Positions 43,530 to 52,525 of a stretch of DNA of 64,000 bases are shown in pieces. The stretch spans positions 248,001-312,000 of the forward strand of contig NZ_JAOANI010000012.1 in assembly GCF_025318105.1 (NCBI RefSeq). The letters are read 5' to 3'. This DNA is from Venatoribacter pacificus. GTDB lineage: Bacteria > Pseudomonadota > Gammaproteobacteria > Pseudomonadales > Oceanobacteraceae. A model generated the notes under the pieces. The model did not search any database, had not been told where the DNA came from, and saw only the letters and a program-made list of their open reading frames with translations. A program made the position numbers and the translations under genes. The stretch's first letter is position 1, and every line of letters begins with the position of its first letter.

Positions 43530-44801
43530 ATGCAGATTTACCTTGTCGGCGGCGCGGTACGCGACCAGCTACTGAATATTCCCTTAAAAGACCGTGATTG
43601 GGTGATGGTAGGCAGCACACCGGACGAGTTGCTGGCTCAGGGATTTCAGCAGGTCGGCGCCGACTTTCCGGTTTTTCTGCATCCGCAAAGCCACGAAGAA
43701 TACGCTTTGGCCCGCACCGAGCGGAAAAGCGGCCAGGGTTATCAGGGGTTTGATTGTCGCTTCAGTCCTGACATTACCCTGGAAGAAGATTTATTACGCC
43801 GCGACCTGACCATTAATGCCATGGCACAGGATGATCAGGGCAATATTATTGACCCCTACAATGGCAAAGCCGATCTTGACCGACGTTTACTGCGCCATGT
43901 ATCGCCCGCCTTTGCCGAAGATCCATTACGGGTTCTGCGCGTTGCACGCTTTGCTGCACGCTTTGCACCCTTAGGTTTCCACGTTGCCGACGAAACCATG
44001 ACACTGATGCGCAATATGGTTAATGCCGGAGAACTGGATCACCTGGTTGCCGAACGGGTGTGGAATGAAACCCAGCGCGCACTGGGCGAGCAACAACCCA
44101 GCGTTTACTTCCAGGTACTGCGTGATTGCGGCGCGTTGAAAGTCTGGTTCGGTGAAATTGATGCCCTGTTTGGCATTCCACAACCGGAACAACATCACCC
44201 GGAAATTGATTGCGGTATTCACGCATTATTATCACTGATGGCTGCCGGAAAGCTCAGCCAGAGCATTGCTGTCCGCTGGGCCGCACTCACGCATGACCTG
44301 GGCAAAGCATTAACGCCACAAACCGAATGGCCACGCCATATTGCGCACGAAGCCCGTGGCAAAAAACCCTTAAAAGCGTTACATCAACGTCTGAAGGCTC
44401 CGCGCGATGCCGCCGACCTGGCGCTGCTGAGCAGCGAATTTCATACCCATATTCATCGCGCCTTCGAATTAAAAGGCAGCACGCTTAACAAGGTATTTAA
44501 CCAACTCGATGCCTGGCGTAAACCTGAACGTTTTGAACAATTTTTATGGGTGTGTGAAGCCGATGCCAAAGGCCGTACCGGACTGGAAAACACACCATAT
44601 CCGCAAGCCAACTATGTGCGCGCCGCATTAAAAGAAGCATTAACAATCCGAGTGCAAGACATCATAGCGCAGGGACACCAGGGTGCCGCCATAAGAGCCG
44701 CATTGGACGAAGCGCGCGACCATCATTTACAACATTGGAAAGAAACTGAAGGCCCTAAATTCCAGGCGATAACCGGAAAGAACAGTAATAGCCCGGATTA
44801 A
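43530..44801 (+). CDS. cca: CCA-adding tRNA nucleotidyltransferase (with HD domain)
   Basis: 423 residues, the multifunctional E. coli-type enzyme. N-terminal: YLVGGAVRDQLLN, DRDWVMVGSTP (metal-binding Asp pair DRD), RRDLTINAMA, and the neck RVLRVARFAARFAPLGF. C-terminal HD domain: ALLSLMAAGKLS, WAALTHDLGKAL. It repairs or builds the 3' CCA of tRNAs; the HD domain gives phosphatase/phosphodiesterase activity. Its TAA shares the bases TTAA with the TAA of convergent folK. Confidence 0.95.
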   Translation: MQIYLVGGAVRDQLLNIPLKDRDWVMVGSTPDELLAQGFQQVGADFPVFLHPQSHEEYALARTERKSGQGYQGFDCRFSPDITLEEDLLRRDLTINAMAQDDQGNIIDPYNGKADLDRRLLRHVSPAFAEDPLRVLRVARFAARFAPLGFHVADETMTLMRNMVNAGELDHLVAERVWNETQRALGEQQPSVYFQVLRDCGALKVWFGEIDALFGIPQPEQHHPEIDCGIHALLSLMAAGKLSQSIAVRWAALTHDLGKALTPQTEWPRHIAHEARGKKPLKALHQRLKAPRDAADLALLSSEFHTHIHRAFELKGSTLNKVFNQLDAWRKPERFEQFLWVCEADAKGRTGLENTPYPQANYVRAALKEALTIRVQDIIAQGHQGAAIRAALDEARDHHLQHWKETEGPKFQAITGKNSNSPD

Positions 44802-45298
44802 CCGCGGGCAATCGAATGCTGGCTGGCGCGTACCGGATACAACGGTTGATCGGCCAGCGCTGGCCAGTAATGCGCCAGTGGTGTGCCATCAGCTGGATCA
44901 ACACCGTCGGGGAAAATATCCAGCAACGGCCGCAATACAAAAGCGAACTGCTGAATATCGGTACGCGGTAATTGCAATCCGGAAAAATCACCAGCCAGAT
45001 CATCAAATAATAAGATGTCGATATCCAGTGCGCGGGATGAATATTTCACCGCATCCGGCGTGCGGCCAAAATCAAATTCCAGCTGTTTTAATGTACCAGC
45101 CAGCTCGGTCAGAGAGCAGTTGCTGTCAATTTCGACCACCAGATTAATAAAATCCGGACCATCAAAACCCAGTGCGGGTGAACGATACCAGGGCGATACG
45201 CGCAACAAAGAATAGTGTTCACTCAGGCGGGCGATTCCAGCCGCCAGATTCTGCTCGGCATTAATATTGGAACCTAAGCCAAGAAAAATCCGCGACAT
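44798..45298 (-). CDS. folK: 2-amino-4-hydroxy-6-hydroxymethyldihydropteridine diphosphokinase
   Basis: 166 residues. FolK pyrophosphorylates the pterin before condensation with p-aminobenzoate in folate synthesis. Motifs: FLGLGSNINAEQNL, SPWYRSPALGFDGPDFIN, LEFDFGRTPDAVKYSSRALDIDILLFDDL (metal-binding DIDIL), LPRTDIQQFAFVLRPLLDI. Overlaps the end of folB by one base, and shares stop bases with cca. Last gene of tsaD-folB-folK. Confidence 0.94.
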   Translation of the reverse strand: MSRIFLGLGSNINAEQNLAAGIARLSEHYSLLRVSPWYRSPALGFDGPDFINLVVEIDSNCSLTELAGTLKQLEFDFGRTPDAVKYSSRALDIDILLFDDLAGDFSGLQLPRTDIQQFAFVLRPLLDIFPDGVDPADGTPLAHYWPALADQPLYPVRASQHSIARG

Positions 45299-45669
45299 CA
45301 GCGATTATCTCCCGCCAGCTCATCACCGCGTTCAATATACAAACCAACCGCACGCGCCTGTGGCACCACCGCCGGTTTTTCCACCTGAATACCCAGCCAG
45401 GGCATGCCAAATTCTTTGCGCAATGCTTCAGCCAGGCGCTCCAGCAAGGACTCCAACAACTGAAAATGCTGCTCACGAACAAAGCGCTCAATAAACTCGG
45501 TAACCGCCTGATAATTTAATGCATGCATCAGATCATCGGTGGCAGCCGCCAGGCGAATATCCCAGGCCATTTCCAGATCAAAAACCAAAGGCTGACGCAC
45601 TTGCTTTTCCCAGTCATAAACACCGATAACAGCATCGACTTTCAGGCCGCGAATAAAAACTCTATCCAT
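45298..45669 (-). CDS. folB: Dihydroneopterin aldolase
   Basis: 123 residues from ATG at 45669, whose first codons overlap the tsaD stop by 8 bp; a longer frame to 45690 would overlap tsaD more and is less likely. Family features: FIRGLKVDAVIGVYDWEKQVRQPLVFD split as IRGLKVDAVIGVYDWE plus RQPLVFDLEM, ALNYQAVTEFIERFV, LLESLLERLAEAL, VEKPAVVPQARAVGLYIER (catalytic Lys). Makes 6-hydroxymethyl-dihydropterin, the FolK substrate, so the order is biosynthetic. Confidence 0.92.
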   Translation of the reverse strand: MDRVFIRGLKVDAVIGVYDWEKQVRQPLVFDLEMAWDIRLAAATDDLMHALNYQAVTEFIERFVREQHFQLLESLLERLAEALRKEFGMPWLGIQVEKPAVVPQARAVGLYIERGDELAGDNR

Positions 45670-46735
45670 GCTCTGCACCACGCTCTGCATTCACGTTAAC
45701 AGCAACACAATCAACCGGCGTCAGACTGGTCATCGGCCAGCGTGGCACAACCGAGACCGCCAGATCAGAATGCTCTCCGGCCAGTAAGCGCTGGGTACCG
45801 GCATAAGCGATCATCGCGCCGTTATCAGTGCACAACTCCGGACGTGGATAAAAGACGGCACCACCCAAGGCCTCGGCAGTAGTACGCAATTTTTCGCGCA
45901 GGCGCTTATTAGCCCCCACACCACCGGCGATAATCAGCCGGTTAATACCCGTTTGCTGCATCGCCCGTTTGCATTTAATCGCCAGCGTATCGACCACGGC
46001 CGCTTGAAAACAGGCAGAGATATCGGCTTTATCCTGCTCCGCCAACACACCATCCACCGCACATTCAAGAATCGTCGTGCGCACGCGGGTTTTTAAACCA
46101 CTGAAGCTGAAATCCAGACCAGGACGGTCGGTCATCGGACGCGGAAATTTAAAGCGTTTTTCATCACCCAGGGTCGCCAGCGCGCTGAGAGCAGGGCCAC
46201 CGGGATACGGCAATCCCATCATTTTTGCGGCTTTATCGAAGGCTTCACCGGCGGCATCGTCGAGAGACTCGCCTAATAATGTGTAACGACCGATGCCATC
46301 AACCTGAACCAGCTGGGTATGACCACCGGAAACCAATAAGGCAATAAAAGGGAAAGCAGGCGGATTATCTTCCAGCATCGGCGCCAGCAGGTGGCCTTCC
46401 ATGTGGTGAACACCAATGGCTGGCAGATCAAGCGCCCAGGCCAGGCTGCGGCCTAAACAAGCCCCCACCAATAAAGCACCGACCAATCCCGGCCCTGAGG
46501 TGTAAGCCACACCATCCAGTTCAGCCAGCGTCAGGCCCGCTTCGTGCAACACTTCGCGAATCAGTGGCAGCGCTTTGCGCACATGATCACGGGAAGCGAG
46601 TTCCGGCACGACACCGCCGTATTCTGCATGCAGTGCAATCTGCGAGTAAACCCGGTGTGCCAGCAAACCCTGCTTACTGTCATACAGGGCGATGCCGGTC
46701 TCATCGCAGGATGTTTCCAGACCTAAAACCCGCAT
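45662..46735 (-). CDS. tsaD: tRNA N6-threonylcarbamoyladenosine transferase
   Basis: 357 residues from ATG at 46735 (longer frame to 46774 ignored). Kae1/TsaD ASKHA fold: LGLETSCDETGIALYD, YGGVVPELASRDH, GPGLVGALLVG, iron-binding HHMEGHLLAPM (HxxxH), LLVSGGHTQLV, KAAKMMGLPYPGGP, and LCTDNGAMIAYAG. Transfers threonylcarbamoyl to A37 of ANN-decoding tRNAs, an essential step in most bacteria. Divergent from rpsU, a very common neighbourhood. Confidence 0.95.
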   Translation of the reverse strand: MRVLGLETSCDETGIALYDSKQGLLAHRVYSQIALHAEYGGVVPELASRDHVRKALPLIREVLHEAGLTLAELDGVAYTSGPGLVGALLVGACLGRSLAWALDLPAIGVHHMEGHLLAPMLEDNPPAFPFIALLVSGGHTQLVQVDGIGRYTLLGESLDDAAGEAFDKAAKMMGLPYPGGPALSALATLGDEKRFKFPRPMTDRPGLDFSFSGLKTRVRTTILECAVDGVLAEQDKADISACFQAAVVDTLAIKCKRAMQQTGINRLIIAGGVGANKRLREKLRTTAEALGGAVFYPRPELCTDNGAMIAYAGTQRLLAGEHSDLAVSVVPRWPMTSLTPVDCVAVNVNAERGAEHG

Positions 46736-46934
46736 AAATAATCTCTTCTCACACGATCTAACGAAGGGGCGCATGATACTGCCGCACCAGAGCTGGCGCT
46801 ACCCGCAATTCCCGAACAGCCCAACAGACACTTAAAGCGCGCAGGAATGACAGGATAAACCCCACGGGTATTTAGCAAGAACCCAGCAACCACGCGCCCT
46901 GCACATTGCCTGTGGCCAATACTCAAACTACTCT
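46736..46934. other. Intergenic region between tsaD and rpsU
   Basis: About 200 bp with no gene seen. It holds the tsaD upstream sequence on the minus strand. The rpsU promoter begins at its right edge. Confidence 0.4.
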
Positions 46935-46963
46935 TTGCAATCCGCGGACAAAGGATTTAGAAT
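46935..46963 (+). promoter_or_regulatory. Sigma-70 promoter of the rpsU operon
   Basis: TTGCAA (46935-46940) and TAGAAT (46958-46963) separated by 17 bp, an almost ideal housekeeping promoter. The start would be near 46970, giving a leader of about 60 nt that can form a GGGG/CCCC hairpin (46979-46996) before the rpsU ATG. Confidence 0.7.
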
Positions 46964-47029
46964 GCCCGCCCTCTAACTGGGGCCTGTGGTTTCCCCATAA
47001 ACAGACTGATTTAAAACGTAGGTGATTGG

Positions 47030-47245
47030 ATGCCAGCTGTAAAAGTTAAAGAAAACGAACCGTTTGACGTCGCACTCCGTCGCTTCAAGCGTTCTTGCGA
47101 AAAAGCAGGCGTACTGTCTGAAGTACGTCGTCGTGAGCATTACGAGAAGCCAACCTGGATCCGTAAGCGTAAAGCGGCAGCCGCTGTTAAGCGTCACTTG
47201 AAAAAAGTGCAGCGCGAACAGCGTAAAATGGTCCGTCTCTACTAA
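47030..47245 (+). CDS. rpsU: 30S ribosomal protein S21
   Basis: 71 residues: PAVKVKENEPFDVALRRFKR at 2-21 (seen as VKENEPFDVALRRFKR), CEKAGVLSEVRRREHYEKP, then a very basic tail KRKAAAAVKRHLKK. S21 sits near the anti-Shine-Dalgarno end of 16S rRNA. First gene of the macromolecular-synthesis block, with yqeY 30 bp downstream. Confidence 0.98.
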   Translation: MPAVKVKENEPFDVALRRFKRSCEKAGVLSEVRRREHYEKPTWIRKRKAAAAVKRHLKKVQREQRKMVRLY

Positions 47246-47275
47246 GAGCCGGATTACGGGAATAAAGGAGACCGC

Positions 47276-47722
47276 ATGAGTACTCTGGTTGCCAGTTTTA
47301 AAGACGCTGTCAAAGCGGCAATGCGCGCCAAAGAAAAAGAGCGGCTGAATGCTCTGCGCTTAGCGCAGGCAGAATTCAAACGTGTTGAAGTCGATGAACG
47401 CATTGAAATCGACAACGAACGTGCTCTGGCCATTCTCGATAAAATGACCAAACAACGTCGTGACTCCATCGCGCAGTACGCTGCCGCCGGACGCGACGAC
47501 CTGGTAGCCGTCGAACAGTATGAAATTGATGTACTGTCCGAGTTTCTGCCAGAAGCCTTGAGCGAAGAAGAGTTGGCCAAACTGGTGGCTGATGCGATTG
47601 CACAGTCCGGTGCTGCTTCAATGCAGGACATGGGCAAAGTCATGGGCATCCTGAAACCACAAGTGCAAGGTCGTGCCGATATGGCACAGATCAGTCAACT
47701 GGTGAAGTCTCAACTGGGCTGA
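47276..47722 (+). CDS. yqeY: GatB/YqeY domain protein
   Basis: 148 residues: FKDAVKAAMRAKEKERLNALRL, RDSIAQYAAAGRDDLVAVEQYE, LSEFLPEALSEEELAKLV, MQDMGKVMGILKPQVQGRADM. Resembles the tRNA-binding tail domain of GatB but stands alone; possible tRNA-related role not proven. Placed between rpsU and dnaG, as in Pseudomonas relatives. AAAGGAG upstream of the ATG. Confidence 0.93.
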   Translation: MSTLVASFKDAVKAAMRAKEKERLNALRLAQAEFKRVEVDERIEIDNERALAILDKMTKQRRDSIAQYAAAGRDDLVAVEQYEIDVLSEFLPEALSEEELAKLVADAIAQSGAASMQDMGKVMGILKPQVQGRADMAQISQLVKSQLG

Positions 47723-47742
47723 TTCTGCTCTGCAGGCAATAG

Positions 47743-47774
47743 AAGCGCTACCCATCCCGGTGTGTAGCGCTTTT
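47743..47774 (+). terminator. Internal terminator between yqeY and dnaG
   Basis: AAGCGCTAC and GTAGCGCTT form a 9-bp stem around a 12-nt loop, followed by TT and G. Weak T-run suggests partial termination, which would lower dnaG and rpoD relative to rpsU as known for the E. coli operon. Confidence 0.65.
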
Positions 47775-47827
47775 GTCGTTTATACGGCTTAATCAAATAT
47801 ACGCTCAGCACAACAGGCACCGCATTT

Positions 47828-49681
47828 ATGGCAGGCCGCATACCCCAGTCTTTTATAGATGACCTACTCGCCCGCGTCGATGTAATCGATGTGGTAGACA
47901 GCCGCGTCAAACTGAAAAAGACCGGCAAAAACTATTCTGCCTGCTGCCCTTTCCATAACGAAAAGTCGCCCTCCTTTACCGTCAGTCCCGACAAACAGTT
48001 TTATTACTGCTTTGGCTGTGGCGCATCCGGCAGTGCACTTAAATTCGTCATGGAGTTCGACGGCCTCAGCTTCCCCGACGCCGTGGAAAAGCTGGCGACA
48101 CAAGCCGGCATGGAAGTACCGAAAGAACAGGTCAGCTTCGAAGCCCGCCAGGAACAGCAACACCAGCCACTGTTCGATTTAATGCAAAAAGCCGGCAGCT
48201 ATTTCGAAAAAATGCTGCGCAGTCATGAGCAGCGTGGCAAAGCCGTCGACTACTTAAAAAATCGCGGTCTGTCCGGTAAAGCCGCCAAGTTTTTCGGCAT
48301 CGGCTACGCCCCACCAGGCTGGGACAACCTGCAGAATTATCTTGCCGCCAATGGCGAACGCGAGCTGATAAAACAACTCATCAGCTGCGGCATGCTGATC
48401 GAAAAAGAAGACGGCCGCACCTATGACCGCTTCCGCGACCGCATTATGTTTCCCATTCGCGATGCCCGTGGCCGTTACATCGCCTTCGGTGGCCGCGTAC
48501 TGAATGATGAAAAACCCAAATACCTGAACTCGCCGGAAACGCCGATTTTTCAGAAAGGCCGCGAACTTTATGGTCTGTACGAAGCGCGTAAAATCCGCCA
48601 GAAGCTGACCCGCATCGTCATTGTCGAAGGCTATATGGATGTCGTCGCGCTGGCCGAATTCGGCATTCATTACGCCGTCGCCACCCTCGGCACCGCCACC
48701 AGCGAGCACCACCTGCGACGGTTATTCAAAGTCGTACCGGAAGTCATCTTTTGTTTCGACGGCGATCAGGCCGGGCGCACCGCCGCTGCGCGGGCCATGG
48801 AAACCGTATTACCGGTACTCGAAGATGGCGTACAGGCACGCTTCCTGTTTCTTCCCGATGGCGAAGACCCTGATACCCTGGTGCGCCAGGAAGGCAAAGA
48901 CGCCTTCGAGCAACGCCTGAATCAGGCCGTACATCTGCCGGAATTTCTGTTCGACCACCTGAAAGAACAGGTCGACTTCGACACCCTGGATGGCAAAGCG
49001 CGCCTGGATCAACTGGCCGCCCCGTTAATTAATAAACTGCCGAAAGGCATGTTACGCAGCCTGATGCGTAACAAACTGCGCGATGAACTCGGTGCCGACA
49101 GCGTCGCCCTCGACCGTCTTGAATCGGCGCCCTCCGCGCCCGCTGCCAGCGCGGAATTGCCCGACCACGAAGAGCCTTTGCCGGCTTATCTGGATGACGA
49201 CCGCCACGAGCCGCAGCCGCCGCAACAGGATCACAGCGCCGACACGCTTGCTCCGCTGGTGCACAAAGCACTGACCGCCCTGGTCAAACAGCCATCGCTG
49301 GCGAGCGAACTGGAGTTACCCGATACCGAGCCGGAAAGTGAGTACGAGCGCCTGTTAATAGAGGTGCTGCGCAAACTGAAGCAAACACCGCAACAGAGCA
49401 GCGTGGGCTTACTGATTCAATGGATCGGCTCGCCCTATCAGGCAGAGCTGCAGCAACTGGCCGACCGACCCGACCGCCAGATGAAACCCACAGCCGCCGA
49501 TATCGCCGTGGTTCTGAAACAAATGAACGCGCGCAAACTCAGTGCCGAACTGCGCACTCTGACCAGTAAATTTGAGCGCGGCGAAAAACTCAGCAGTGAA
49601 GAACAGGCGCGCAAGCGCGAGCTGCACAAACAATTGCACAGCATTAATAAAAAACGGGCGCGTATTTACGCCCGCCATTAA
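47828..49681 (+). CDS. dnaG: DNA primase
   Basis: 617 residues. Zinc-binding domain at about 38-68 (CCPFHNEKSPSF, YYCFGCGASG), RNA polymerase core with TOPRIM (IVIVEGYMDVVALAEFG, about 262; VIFCFDGDQAGR, about 305), then a C-terminal helicase-binding region (about 470-617) after a Pro/Gln/Asp-rich linker (425-460). Makes RNA primers for replication under DnaB. No good ribosome binding site directly before ATG, in keeping with low expression. Confidence 0.97.
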   Translation: MAGRIPQSFIDDLLARVDVIDVVDSRVKLKKTGKNYSACCPFHNEKSPSFTVSPDKQFYYCFGCGASGSALKFVMEFDGLSFPDAVEKLATQAGMEVPKEQVSFEARQEQQHQPLFDLMQKAGSYFEKMLRSHEQRGKAVDYLKNRGLSGKAAKFFGIGYAPPGWDNLQNYLAANGERELIKQLISCGMLIEKEDGRTYDRFRDRIMFPIRDARGRYIAFGGRVLNDEKPKYLNSPETPIFQKGRELYGLYEARKIRQKLTRIVIVEGYMDVVALAEFGIHYAVATLGTATSEHHLRRLFKVVPEVIFCFDGDQAGRTAAARAMETVLPVLEDGVQARFLFLPDGEDPDTLVRQEGKDAFEQRLNQAVHLPEFLFDHLKEQVDFDTLDGKARLDQLAAPLINKLPKGMLRSLMRNKLRDELGADSVALDRLESAPSAPAASAELPDHEEPLPAYLDDDRHEPQPPQQDHSADTLAPLVHKALTALVKQPSLASELELPDTEPESEYERLLIEVLRKLKQTPQQSSVGLLIQWIGSPYQAELQQLADRPDRQMKPTAADIAVVLKQMNARKLSAELRTLTSKFERGEKLSSEEQARKRELHKQLHSINKKRARIYARH

Positions 49682-50078
49682 AAAAATCATAAACAGCCAG
49701 ACCATGCGTTAAAGAAAACCGTGGCCAGGCCTTGAGATCGGGCAAACTGCCCCTATATACAAAGAACTTCTGAATCCGGCACGCCGTCGGCGTAACAACC
49801 GGTGCCCGATTCAATACATGACTGCAGCAGCGCAGCAACCAACGTGACAGAGCCAAGAGGCCAGCATCGGCACATCCGGGCATATTTTCGCCAGGCCGAT
49901 TTCCCACGTTAACTGACTTTGCTGAAGATGATGAAGCAAGCAACCGCCTCCTTCGGGCACAGGCGCCGGCATCCGCAAAAACAGTGGAACCTAACGTCGC
50001 GCCTATGGCCTAAAGATCGGTTAAAAGTTATACTTCGGCGTTTTTCTTCCGCCTTAAAAAACGGAACACAGGGCTTCT
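49682..50078. other. dnaG-rpoD intergenic region
   Basis: About 400 bp with no gene. It includes the rpoD promoter candidate (listed separately) and a leader of about 310 nt, unusually long for a gene within this operon. Confidence 0.45.
49732..49759 (+). promoter_or_regulatory. Putative rpoD promoter with palindromic spacer
   Basis: TTGAGA (49732-49737) and TATATA (49754-49759) with 16-bp spacing. The spacer contains GGGCA-AAC-TGCCC, a 5-bp-arm dyad sitting between the two hexamers where a repressor would block polymerase. Position fits an internal promoter for rpoD, as exists in E. coli. Confidence 0.5.
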
Positions 50079-51911
50079 ATGTCAGCGAACACGCAACAAT
50101 CCCGTCTTAAAGAACTTATCGCCAAAGGCAAAGAGCAGGGCTACCTGACTTATGCCCAGGTAAACGACCACCTGCCGGACGATATTGCCAATCCGGATCA
50201 GGTCGAAGACATCATCCGCATGATTAACGATATCGGTATTCCGGTATCTGAAGTTGCGCCCGATGGTGACTCGCTGTTTATGTCTGATGCCGCCGACGAC
50301 GCCGCCGCTGAAGAAGCCGCCGCCGCCCTGGCCCTGGTTGAATCCGACGTAGGCCGTACCACTGACCCGGTGCGTATGTACATGCGCGAAATGGGTACCG
50401 TAGAACTGCTGACCCGCGAAGGCGAAATTGTTATCGCCAAGCGTATTGAAGAAGGCATCCGCGAAGTGATGTCGGCTCTGGCTTATTATCCCGGTGCCGC
50501 AGAAACCATTCTGAACGCCTTCCGTGAAGCCGAAGAAGATCCAAACCGCGTTGGCGATATTTTCTCCGGTTTTATCGATCCGTCCGATGTCGATCCTGAG
50601 CCAGGCCCACAGGCCGGCCCTGAAGCAGCCGCAGCTGCCGCCGAAGAAAGCGACGACAACAGCGATGACTCCGACGATGACGATGACAGCGAAGACAGCG
50701 GCATCGACATGACCGAAGTCACGCGTCGCTTCGATGAAATCCGCGATGCGCACGACGCCATGACGAAATCCCTGGCAAAAAATGGCCGAGCACACAAGAA
50801 AACCGAAGAAGCGCTGGCAAAACTGGCCGAATTATTCGCGCCGATTAAACTGACGCCAAAATACTTCGACTCTCTGGTGACCAACGCCCGCAGCTCACTC
50901 GATCTGATCCGTACTCAGGAACGCCAGATCATGGTGATGATGACGCGTAAATGCGGCATGGACCGCAAAGACTTCATCAAAGGATTCCAGGGCAACGAAA
51001 TCAGCAACGACTGGATTGACAGCCTCATCGCCGCCGGTCACAGCTACTCGAAAAAACTGGACACTTACCGTCTGGAAATTTTCCGTTCGCAGAAAAAAAT
51101 CCGCGCCGTTGAAGATCGCGTGGGTCTGAGCATTCCGGAAATTAAAGAAGTTAACCGTCGCGTATCCATCGGTGAAGCCCGCGCCCGTCGCGCCAAGAAA
51201 GAAATGGTTGAGGCTAACCTGCGTCTGGTAATCTCCATCGCGAAAAAGTACACCAACCGTGGTCTGCAGTTCCTCGATCTGATTCAGGAAGGCAACATCG
51301 GCCTGATGAAAGCGGTAGATAAATTCGAATACCGTCGTGGTTATAAGTTTTCCACTTACGCCACCTGGTGGATCCGTCAGGCGATTACCCGTTCGATTGC
51401 CGACCAGGCGCGCACCATCCGTATTCCGGTGCACATGATCGAAACCATCAACAAACTGAACCGCATCTCCCGTCAGATGCTGCAGGAGATGGGTCGTGAG
51501 CCAACGCCGGAAGAACTGGCCGAGCGCATGGAAATGCCGGAAGACAAAATCCGCAAAGTACTGAAAATCGCCAAAGAACCTATCTCCATGGAAACCCCAA
51601 TCGGTGACGATGAAGATTCACATCTGGGCGACTTTATCGAAGATACTCACTCCGAGTCTCCACTCGATGTGGCCACCTCTGACGGCCTGACCGAAGCCAC
51701 CCGCTCTGTGCTGGCCGGCCTGACCGCAAGAGAAGCCAAAGTACTGCGCATGCGTTTCGGTATCGACATGAATACCGACCACACACTGGAAGAAGTCGGC
51801 AAACAGTTCGACGTAACCCGTGAGCGTATCCGTCAGATCGAAGCCAAGGCTCTGCGCAAACTGCGTCACCCTTCACGCTCCGATCACCTGCGCAGCTTTA
51901 TCGACGAGTAA
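50079..51911 (+). CDS. rpoD: RNA polymerase sigma-70 factor RpoD
   Basis: 610 residues, close to E. coli length. Region 1.1 (about 1-80), region 1.2 (DPVRMYMREMGTVELLTREGE, shown by DPVRMYMREMG), an acidic non-conserved insert (about 170-205, rich in DDSDDDDD), regions 2.1-2.4 (ISIAKKYTNRGLQFLDLIQEG; YKFSTYATWWIRQAITR), region 3 and region 4 (VLRMRFGIDMNTDHTLEEVG, then VTRERIRQIEAKALRKLRHP). Primary sigma for housekeeping promoters. Last gene of the block. Confidence 0.98.
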   Translation: MSANTQQSRLKELIAKGKEQGYLTYAQVNDHLPDDIANPDQVEDIIRMINDIGIPVSEVAPDGDSLFMSDAADDAAAEEAAAALALVESDVGRTTDPVRMYMREMGTVELLTREGEIVIAKRIEEGIREVMSALAYYPGAAETILNAFREAEEDPNRVGDIFSGFIDPSDVDPEPGPQAGPEAAAAAAEESDDNSDDSDDDDDSEDSGIDMTEVTRRFDEIRDAHDAMTKSLAKNGRAHKKTEEALAKLAELFAPIKLTPKYFDSLVTNARSSLDLIRTQERQIMVMMTRKCGMDRKDFIKGFQGNEISNDWIDSLIAAGHSYSKKLDTYRLEIFRSQKKIRAVEDRVGLSIPEIKEVNRRVSIGEARARRAKKEMVEANLRLVISIAKKYTNRGLQFLDLIQEGNIGLMKAVDKFEYRRGYKFSTYATWWIRQAITRSIADQARTIRIPVHMIETINKLNRISRQMLQEMGREPTPEELAERMEMPEDKIRKVLKIAKEPISMETPIGDDEDSHLGDFIEDTHSESPLDVATSDGLTEATRSVLAGLTAREAKVLRMRFGIDMNTDHTLEEVGKQFDVTRERIRQIEAKALRKLRHPSRSDHLRSFIDE

Positions 51912-51926
51912 TCGTCCGCTGCCATA

Positions 51927-51954
51927 GAAAAACCCGCCACGTGCGGGTTTTTTT
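51927..51954 (+). terminator. Intrinsic terminator after rpoD
   Basis: AAAACCCGC-CACGT-GCGGGTTTTTTT. Also usable in reverse for the convergent PACE gene (stop at 51976). Confidence 0.9.
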
Positions 51955-51975
51955 ATGCGCCTTTTCCATGTTTTC

Positions 51976-52437
51976 TTACTCGCGAAGCGAAAATAACGCG
52001 GCGGAATCTGCCGGCTCTTTACTGTCCTGCCAACGCCTCCACGCCTTATCAAAGCCCCAGTTATAGAGCACGGTATAAGGCAGAATAAAGACAAAGAATG
52101 CCAGTTCCATAAAGAACGCCTGCAACAGTGTCAGATCCAGCATCCAGACCGCCAGCGGCAGACAGATCACCACCAACCCGGCCTCAAAGGCGACACCGTG
52201 CAGCAGGCGCACGCGGAAACGCCAGTGCTGCCGCTCCGTTGTCCGGTAACGGTCAATCAGGCCGTTGTAAACCATATTCCACAGCATCGCCAGCAACGAC
52301 ATCATCACCGTCAGAGCGCCAGTCGTAGCCACCTCAGTCTTCAGTGTCCAGGCCATTAATGGGGTAAACAGCAGAATGGCAATCGCCTCGAAACCGGTGG
52401 CGTGAATAATGCGTTCTTTGCTCAGGATGGTCTTCAT
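51976..52437 (-). CDS. PACE family (AceI-like) efflux protein
   Basis: 153 residues, four helices made of two bacterial-transmembrane-pair repeats. Each repeat has a helix with a membrane Glu (ATGFEAIAILLF, Glu17; HGVAFEAGLVV, Glu85) and a paired Asn/Asp signature (NMVYNGLIDRY; VLYNWGFDKAW). PACE proteins export biocides such as chlorhexidine and polyamines by proton coupling. Divergent from a LysR gene, the usual regulatory pairing for this family. Confidence 0.88.
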   Translation of the reverse strand: MKTILSKERIIHATGFEAIAILLFTPLMAWTLKTEVATTGALTVMMSLLAMLWNMVYNGLIDRYRTTERQHWRFRVRLLHGVAFEAGLVVICLPLAVWMLDLTLLQAFFMELAFFVFILPYTVLYNWGFDKAWRRWQDSKEPADSAALFSLRE

Positions 52438-52525
52438 GCTCTGTCGTCTGGTGAATGAACCGGATTGCTATGATCTTTCATAAAACAGATACTTAAAACA
52501 TAGCTTCCATCGGTTTTATCAATAC

